From the NCBI RefSeq assembly GCF_003002815.1, contig NZ_PVTF01000002.1:682001-746000 (forward strand): a DNA stretch of 64,000 nt, given 5' to 3'. Each line of letters starts with the position of its first letter. Position 1 is the stretch's first letter. This document shows, piece by piece, positions 59,324-64,000 of the stretch. This DNA comes from Umezawaea tangerina. Lineage in GTDB: Bacteria > Actinomycetota > Actinomycetes > Mycobacteriales > Pseudonocardiaceae. The translations under genes and the position numbers were made by a program. Under the pieces are notes generated by a model. That model worked only from the letters and a program-made list of their open reading frames with translations. It was not told the DNA's origin and searched no databases.

Positions 59324-61159
59324 CTACCGGCCAGGCACCGCCGTCAGGAACTCGGCCGGTCGGAGGGCGCGGGCCACGATGCGGGTGTCGCCGATCCAGC
59401 CGTAGAACCCGTGCCCGTACCGCAGGGCGAACTGGGTGGCACCGATGACGAACGGCTTGCCCAGCGTGGAGATGCCCTTGGACTCCTCGGAGGCGTTGCG
59501 GGAGATCTTCGCGCCGTCCACGTACATCGTGGTGCGCCTGCCGTCGTTGACCACCGCGACGTGGGTCCACCGGCCGGTCGGGACGGCGTGGCTCCACGAG
59601 GTGGGGTCGGCGTCGGTGGGGACGGGGTAGACGACGAACTGGAGGAAGCGCTCACCGGAGACGTTGAGGCTGCACGTCGGCTCCTCCGGGGACCAGCCGC
59701 TGGACTTGCCCGCGTCGCCGCTGCGGCCCTCCCAGCTCAGCACCCCCATGAACGCGTGGTCGCCCTCGAACGGCTCGGGCAGCTTGAGGAACGTCTCGAT
59801 GGTGTAGCCGGACTCGAACCGCGCGCTGTTGACCGGGGCTTTCGGGGCCGCCCGCAGGATCGCGCCGCGGTCGGGGCCGTGCCCGCCGCCGAAGCGGAGG
59901 CTCGCGTGCGCGGGCGCGGTGTCGTGGTGGTCGGCGGACCAGGTCAGCACCTCGGGACCCGCCGCGCCGATGAGCTCGACGGTGAGGTCGTTGCCGCGGC
60001 CGGTCAGGTCGCGGGCGACGCTGCCGGGTGCCACCGGGCCGCCGTCGGTGCCCGCGGCGCGCAGGCCGTCGGCGTCGAAGCGCCAGTAGGCCGCGGTGTC
60101 CTTGACCAGCACCGCGGACGCGGGTCGCGCCGCGGGCAGCGCGGGCGGGGCGAACCCCGCGAAGCGGGCGCGGAAGTCGATCGGCACGGAGAACCGGTCG
60201 GCGTCCCCGGTCAGCCGGGCCGTCTCGACCTCGGGCACCGTGGAACCGCGGGTCAGCAGCCACGGCGAGCACGTCTCGACGTCGATCACGCCGCGCGCGA
60301 GGTCGAAGGTGTAGAAGCGGACCATGCCCGCGCCGCCGTAGTAGCGGTCCTGGTAGTTGGTGATGTGCAGGTGCACGGCGTTGCCGTGGTCGTTGGTCAG
60401 GGTGGTGCGCCCCGGCGGCCAGTAGTGCCCGTTGAGGGTGAGGAAGACCTGGTCGTTGCGGCGGACCAGGCCGTCCCACAGGCGCCTGCCGTGCTCGGAC
60501 AGCACCGCGTCGCCGTCGTCGGCGGAGACGAGGTCGTGCGTGGTGAGCACGACCGGCAGGGTCGGGTGCCGGTCGATCACCTGCTGGGCCCAGCGGATCC
60601 CCTGGTCGGACACGCGCCAGTCCAGCGCCAGCAGCAGCCACTGCCGCCCACCCGCGCGGATGACGTGGAAGCTGTTGTAGCCCTTGGCGTCGAAGCCGGC
60701 GGAGGTCCCCATCCGGGAGAACCGGCCGGGCGGGAACGTGCGCGAGTACGGGGTGGCGGCGCGCTGGTCGTCGGTGCCGCCCGGCACGTCGTGGTTGCCC
60801 GCCAGCACGCTGTAGGGCATCCGGCCGTCGATCGTGCGGAACACCGCGTCGGCGGTGCGCATCTCGCTCTCGGTGCCGTGCTCGGTGACGTCGCCCAGGT
60901 GGGCCAGGAACACCACGTCCGGGCGCTGGAGCAGCGCGCGCAGGGTGTGCCGGACCGGTTCCGGGTCGGAGCCGCCCTCGTCGAGGAGGTACTGGGTGTC
61001 CGGGAGCACCGCGATCGTGAAGCGGGGGTCGTCCGGGTCGCGGGGCGAGGTCCGGGCGGACGCCTCGGGGGCGGTCGTGGCCGTCAGGGCGGCGACCGCG
61101 GGTGCGGTGAACGCGGCCTGCAGGACGGTGCGGCGCCCGACGGTCGGGGTGTCGGCCAT
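59324..61159 (-). CDS. Secreted calcineurin-like phosphoesterase with LamG domain
   Basis: A 611-residue exported protein. The N-terminus has a Tat-like signal (GRRTVLQAAF, cleavage near EASA, residue 34). Residues about 45-270 form a metallophosphatase domain with LPDTQY, GDVTEHG, GNHDVPG, THD and GHYW as the metal-binding series. Residues about 430-600 form a LamG/concanavalin-like domain (ETFLKLPEPF, WTHVAVVNDG, MYVDG). ATG start with GGGAGG upstream. Divergent from a phosphate transporter gene, consistent with release and uptake of phosphate. Confidence 0.88.
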   Translation of the reverse strand: MADTPTVGRRTVLQAAFTAPAVAALTATTAPEASARTSPRDPDDPRFTIAVLPDTQYLLDEGGSDPEPVRHTLRALLQRPDVVFLAHLGDVTEHGTESEMRTADAVFRTIDGRMPYSVLAGNHDVPGGTDDQRAATPYSRTFPPGRFSRMGTSAGFDAKGYNSFHVIRAGGRQWLLLALDWRVSDQGIRWAQQVIDRHPTLPVVLTTHDLVSADDGDAVLSEHGRRLWDGLVRRNDQVFLTLNGHYWPPGRTTLTNDHGNAVHLHITNYQDRYYGGAGMVRFYTFDLARGVIDVETCSPWLLTRGSTVPEVETARLTGDADRFSVPIDFRARFAGFAPPALPAARPASAVLVKDTAAYWRFDADGLRAAGTDGGPVAPGSVARDLTGRGNDLTVELIGAAGPEVLTWSADHHDTAPAHASLRFGGGHGPDRGAILRAAPKAPVNSARFESGYTIETFLKLPEPFEGDHAFMGVLSWEGRSGDAGKSSGWSPEEPTCSLNVSGERFLQFVVYPVPTDADPTSWSHAVPTGRWTHVAVVNDGRRTTMYVDGAKISRNASEESKGISTLGKPFVIGATQFALRYGHGFYGWIGDTRIVARALRPAEFLTAVPGR

Positions 61160-61280
61160 GGTGGTGGTGCCTCCCGGTGCGCGGTAGGTGGGGGGCCAGC
61201 CTGTCGGGTCCGGCTGCCGCGCGGTCGACGTCCCGCCGAACAGCAGCCGCACAGCGGCTGAAATCCGCCCACCCACGGGA

Positions 61281-61313
61281 GTTCACCCGTTGTTCGGATT
61301 CGGCTCGTACCTT
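61281..61313. promoter_or_regulatory. PHO-box-like 11-nt repeats upstream of the PiT gene
   Basis: Three consecutive 11-mers: GTTCACCCGTT (61281-61291), GTTCGGATTCG (61292-61302) and GCTCGTACCTT (61303-61313). The first matches the GTTCACC core of actinomycete PhoP boxes, which are direct repeats of 11 nt. TACCTT (61308-61313) could be the -10 of the transporter gene. Lies in the phosphoesterase-PiT divergent region. Confidence 0.55.
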
Positions 61314-61347
61314 CGGGGCAACCCCACCGCCGACGGAGGAGGGCGCG

Positions 61348-62463
61348 ATGGACGTCTCGGTGATCGTCCTGGTGGTCGTGGTGACCGCCCTGGCTTTCGA
61401 CTTCACCAACGGGTTCCACGACACGGCCAACGCGATGGCCACCTCCATCGCGACCGGGGCGCTGAAACCCAAGGTCGCGGTGGGCATGTCGGCGGTGCTC
61501 AACCTGGCGGGGGCGTTCCTGTCGATCGAGGTCGCCAAGACGATCTCCAGCGGGATCGTCGACGAGAGCAGGATCAGTCCGGCGATCATCTTCGGCGGCC
61601 TGGTCGGGGCGGTGGTGTGGAACCTGGCGACGTGGCTGCTCGGCCTGCCGTCCAGCTCGTCGCACGCCCTGTTCGGCGGCCTGATCGGCGCGACCTGGGT
61701 GGCCTCCGGCGCGGACGCGGTCCGGTTCACCACGGTGGTGGAGAAGGTGCTGGTCCCGGCGGTCGCCTCGCCGCTGATCGCGGGCGTGGTGGCCGCGATC
61801 GCCACCTACTTCGCCTACACGATCACCCGCCGCGCGCCCGGCGACTCGCGCACCCGCGGGTTCCGGATCGGCCAGATCGCGTCGGCGTCGCTGGTGTCGC
61901 TGGCCCACGGAACCAACGACGCGCAGAAGACCATGGGCGTCATCACGCTGACGCTGATCACCGCCGGGTCGCTGCCCGCGGGCGCGCGGCCGCCGCTGTG
62001 GGTGATCATCTCGGCGGGCTCCGCCATCGCGCTGGGCACCTACCTCGGCGGCTGGCGGATCATCCGCACGATGGGCAAGGGCATCACCGACATCGAGAGC
62101 CCGCAGGGGTTCTCCGCCGAGACCAGCGCCGCCGCCGTCATCCTCACCTCGTCTCAGCTGGGCTTCGCGCTGTCCACGACGCACGTCTGCTCCGGCGGCG
62201 TGATCGGCGCCGGGGTCGGCAAGCGGCTGGCCGAGGTGCGCTGGGGCGTGGCCGGGCGGATGGCGGTCGCCTGGCTGCTCACCCTCCCCGCCGCGGCCGT
62301 CGTGGGCGCGCTGGCCGGTGAGCTGGCCGCGCAGGGCACCGTCGGCACGATCGTGGTGGCGCTCGCCGCCGTCGCGGTCGCCGCCGGGTGCTACGCCGCC
62401 TCGCGCCGCGACCCCGTGGGCGCGCACAACGTCAACGACGTGCCCGCGCACGCCACCGTCTGA
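61348..62463 (+). CDS. PiT-family inorganic phosphate transporter
   Basis: A 371-residue transporter with about ten membrane segments in two PHO4 repeats. Signature motifs are FTNGFHDTANAMA near the N-terminus and SLAHGTNDAQKTMG in the second half. It imports metal-phosphate complexes driven by protons. ATG start with GGAGGAGG about 7 nt upstream. A small membrane-protein gene follows after 14 bp. Confidence 0.94.
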   Translation: MDVSVIVLVVVVTALAFDFTNGFHDTANAMATSIATGALKPKVAVGMSAVLNLAGAFLSIEVAKTISSGIVDESRISPAIIFGGLVGAVVWNLATWLLGLPSSSSHALFGGLIGATWVASGADAVRFTTVVEKVLVPAVASPLIAGVVAAIATYFAYTITRRAPGDSRTRGFRIGQIASASLVSLAHGTNDAQKTMGVITLTLITAGSLPAGARPPLWVIISAGSAIALGTYLGGWRIIRTMGKGITDIESPQGFSAETSAAAVILTSSQLGFALSTTHVCSGGVIGAGVGKRLAEVRWGVAGRMAVAWLLTLPAAAVVGALAGELAAQGTVGTIVVALAAVAVAAGCYAASRRDPVGAHNVNDVPAHATV

Positions 62464-62477
62464 GCGAGGAGCCGACC

Positions 62478-62702
62478 GTGCACGTGAACTGGAGCGCACT
62501 GGGCGGGGTCTTCCTCGTCGCGCTGACCGCGGCCGTCGGGATGGTCGTGCTGTTCTCGCTGGGGATCGTCGCGCTGGACCGCCGGAGCAGCGCGGTGGCC
62601 GAGCGGCGTCCGGCGGGCGCGGCGACGGCGACGTCCGCGCTGTGCTTCCTGGCCTGCACCGCGGTCATCGTCTACGGCCTGTACCTGGTCGTCGTGCGCT
62701 GA
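62478..62702 (+). CDS. Small two-span membrane protein downstream of PiT
   Basis: A 74-residue protein with hydrophobic segments at about residues 8-30 and 50-72. GTG start at 62478 with GAGGAG 6 nt upstream; a second GTG follows two codons later. Cotranscribed with the phosphate transporter and possibly accessory to it. No family recognised. Confidence 0.7.
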   Translation: MHVNWSALGGVFLVALTAAVGMVVLFSLGIVALDRRSSAVAERRPAGAATATSALCFLACTAVIVYGLYLVVVR

Positions 62703-62709
62703 ACGGCGG

Positions 62710-63555
62710 TCAGGCCATCCGGAGCAGGCCTTCGCGGACCCGTTCGAGCAGCTCGCGGCTCGGCCTGGTGTCCACGGTGGACGGATGCTGGTCGACCACG
62801 ATCAGGCCCGCCTCGATGGCGTCGGCGATGAGCACGCGCGCGACGCCGAGCGGGGCGTTGAGGTAGGCCGACACCTCCGCGACCGACTGCGGCGCGTTCA
62901 CGCACAGGTTGCAGATCAGGGCTGTGTCCGCGGTGATGCCGGGGTTGCCCGGCTCGCGCTCGTGCAGCCTGGTGACCGACAGCATGGTCTCCAAGCGCAG
63001 GTCGTGGCCCTGGTTGACCCGGCCGTGCGTGCGGATGTAGGGCCGCACCACCAGGTCGTCGTCGGCCCACACGGCGTCCGAGTCGGTCGCGCCACCCGGC
63101 GGCCTGCTGGGTTCGGGGCGCGGTCGGTCCACGACCGGTTCGAGGTTCACCGCGGTGAAGGCCTCCCACGAGTCCTCCGCAGCGGGCGGGCGCGGCGGCA
63201 GCACCGGGGCGGGCGGCTCGACCGGCTCCTCGGTGAAGGCGCCCCACACCGGTTCCAGGTTCGTCTTGGTGAACGCGTTCCACTCGGAGGGCGGTTCGGG
63301 TTCGACGGGCAGGCCGGGAGGCGGGCGGTCGACGGGCGACTTGGTCTTGGCGAACGCCTCGAACAGGTGCGGGCGGCGGACGGGCGGCTCCGGCGTCGGC
63401 GGGGGCGTCGGCTCGGGTTCCGGCTCCGGCTCGGGCTCCGGTCGGGACTGCTGCTGCGGGCAGGGGCGGAAGTCGTTGTCGGCCCACTGCTGGTAGTCGG
63501 GCCACCCGCCGAAGGCCAGCGGGTGGAACTTGGGTTTCTTCGCGCGCTTGCTCAT
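62710..63555 (-). CDS. DUF742 protein with repeated WxAFT motif in a proline-rich arm
   Basis: A 281-residue protein. Residues about 165-281 are a DUF742 domain (CvnC-like, seen in conservons): VVRPYIRTHGRV, LERMLSVTRLHE-like and NAPLGVARVLIADAIEAGLI segments. The first 160 residues are Pro/Glu-rich and hold four related motifs: FEAFAKTKSPV (65-75), WNAFTKTNLEPV (92-103), WGAFTEEPVEP (104-113) and WEAFTAVNLEPV (130-141). No kinase, Roadblock or GTPase gene is adjacent. ATG start at 63555. Confidence 0.8.
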   Translation of the reverse strand: MSKRAKKPKFHPLAFGGWPDYQQWADNDFRPCPQQQSRPEPEPEPEPEPTPPPTPEPPVRRPHLFEAFAKTKSPVDRPPPGLPVEPEPPSEWNAFTKTNLEPVWGAFTEEPVEPPAPVLPPRPPAAEDSWEAFTAVNLEPVVDRPRPEPSRPPGGATDSDAVWADDDLVVRPYIRTHGRVNQGHDLRLETMLSVTRLHEREPGNPGITADTALICNLCVNAPQSVAEVSAYLNAPLGVARVLIADAIEAGLIVVDQHPSTVDTRPSRELLERVREGLLRMA

Positions 63556-63592
63556 CGCGTCGCCGCGCCGTCGTCTTCCCCGGTCGTGCCGG

Positions 63593-64000
63593 TCAACGGC
63601 TTACCGCCTGCGGGGCGGCGTGCGCGGTGACCCGTCCCCCGCTCTCCACGTCGTCGTCCTTGCCCCGGCCGAACTTCAGCAGCGCGGCGGCCACGACGAA
63701 CGACACGATCGCCGCGGCGGCCACCCCGGCGATCACCGGCAGGTAGCCGCCCCTGGGGGTGACGGCCATCAGCGCGATGATGCTGCCCGGCGACGGCGTG
63801 GCGATGAGGCCGGCTCCGGTGGCGTTGAACACGAACACGCCCGTCGCGCCGCCCGCGATCGCGGCGAGGATCAGCCGCGGCGCGGCCAGCACGTACGGGA
63901 AGTAGATCTCGTGGATGCCGCCGAGGAAGTGGATGATGATCGCGCCGGGGGCGGTCGCCCGCGTCATCCGGTCGCCGAACAGCGAGCAGGCCAGCAGGAT
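63593..64000 (-). CDS. mtlA: Mannitol-type PTS EIIC component (3' part, cut by window edge)
   Basis: The final 135 codons of a gene that starts beyond the window. The sequence reads into [17 protein letters not shown] followed by the [12 protein letters not shown] motif, which is specific to mannitol-family EIIC domains. A membrane domain ends near the KFGRGKDDD tail, so no EIIB or EIIA is fused at this end. The open frame continues upstream of the internal ATG at 63967 with ACSLFGDR, showing it is a fragment. Confidence 0.85.
   Translation of the reverse strand: MLLACSLFGDRMTRATAPGAIIIHFLGGIHEIYFPYVLAAPRLILAAIAGGATGVFVFNATGAGLIATPSPGSIIALMAVTPRGGYLPVIAGVAAAAIVSFVVAAALLKFGRGKDDDVESGGRVTAHAAPQAVSR

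Noticed and set aside
1-64000. Prophage, integrative element or transposon
   Set aside because: No integrase, transposase, phage structural gene, attachment-site tRNA or flanking repeat was found; gene content looks like accessory chromosome.

Overview
The window is very GC-rich (above 70% by eye) with strong G/C bias at third codon positions and many GTG and some TTG starts. It carries families typical of filamentous actinobacteria: paired Roadblock proteins and a DUF742 protein, CGNR regulators, ricin-decorated secreted glycosidases, DesK/NarL two-component pairs, and griI/griH-type genes. The best fit is a Pseudonocardiales-like chromosome (Saccharothrix, Actinosynnema or Lentzea type). 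That placement is inference from gene content only. I saw no rRNA, tRNA, insertion sequence, integrase or CRISPR array.

Region by region. 1-8 kb holds drug-export modules: a heterodimeric ABC exporter with a divergent TetR, a decayed TetR gene, and a TetR facing an MFS-reductase operon across two tandem palindromes. 8-10 kb holds two secreted proteins. 10-21.7 kb is a catabolic island. Nine tightly packed minus-strand genes (SDR, BNR glycosidase-like protein, HpaI aldolase, aldo/keto reductase, complete oligopeptide-type ABC importer) face a sugar-acid kinase-PdxA fusion gene and a DeoR regulator. 21.8-32.2 kb holds NIPSNAP and GlcG-like proteins, two large secreted carbohydrate-active enzymes, a reductase/MarR pair, an ADP-ribosylglycohydrolase and an M20 peptidase.

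32.3-42.8 kb holds a DesK/NarL pair, two Roadblock-type proteins, two DMT exporters each with its own regulator (CGNR, LysR), an M28 membrane peptidase and an arylamine N-acetyltransferase. 43.1-47.5 kb is a compact biosynthetic operon: a GriI-type aldolase, a GriH-type (3-dehydroquinate synthase II) enzyme and an AMP-forming ligase, with a divergent LysR. It predicts 3-amino-4-hydroxybenzoate formation and activation. 47.7-52.2 kb looks like a cell-wall stress module: serine hydrolase, DesK/NarL pair, BlaR1-like M56 protease and BlaI repressor.

52.3-64 kb holds a FadR-type regulator, a PAS-GGDEF-EAL protein with both catalytic signatures lost, a Mop protein, a zinc-finger protein with three repeated HTH modules, a squalene-cyclase-like toroid protein, a dehalogenase-like hydrolase, a VanZ-like protein, a secreted phosphoesterase facing a PiT phosphate transporter with a PHO-box-like element, a DUF742 protein with a repeated motif, and the end of a mannitol-type PTS gene cut by the window edge.

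A recurring feature is a TANNNT hexamer placed 6-8 nt before the start codon of at least seven genes, which predicts leaderless transcripts. The most promising leads are the kinase-PdxA fusion island, the AHBA-type operon, and the two composite DNA-binding or signalling proteins (zinc finger with triple HTH; DUF742 with repeats).
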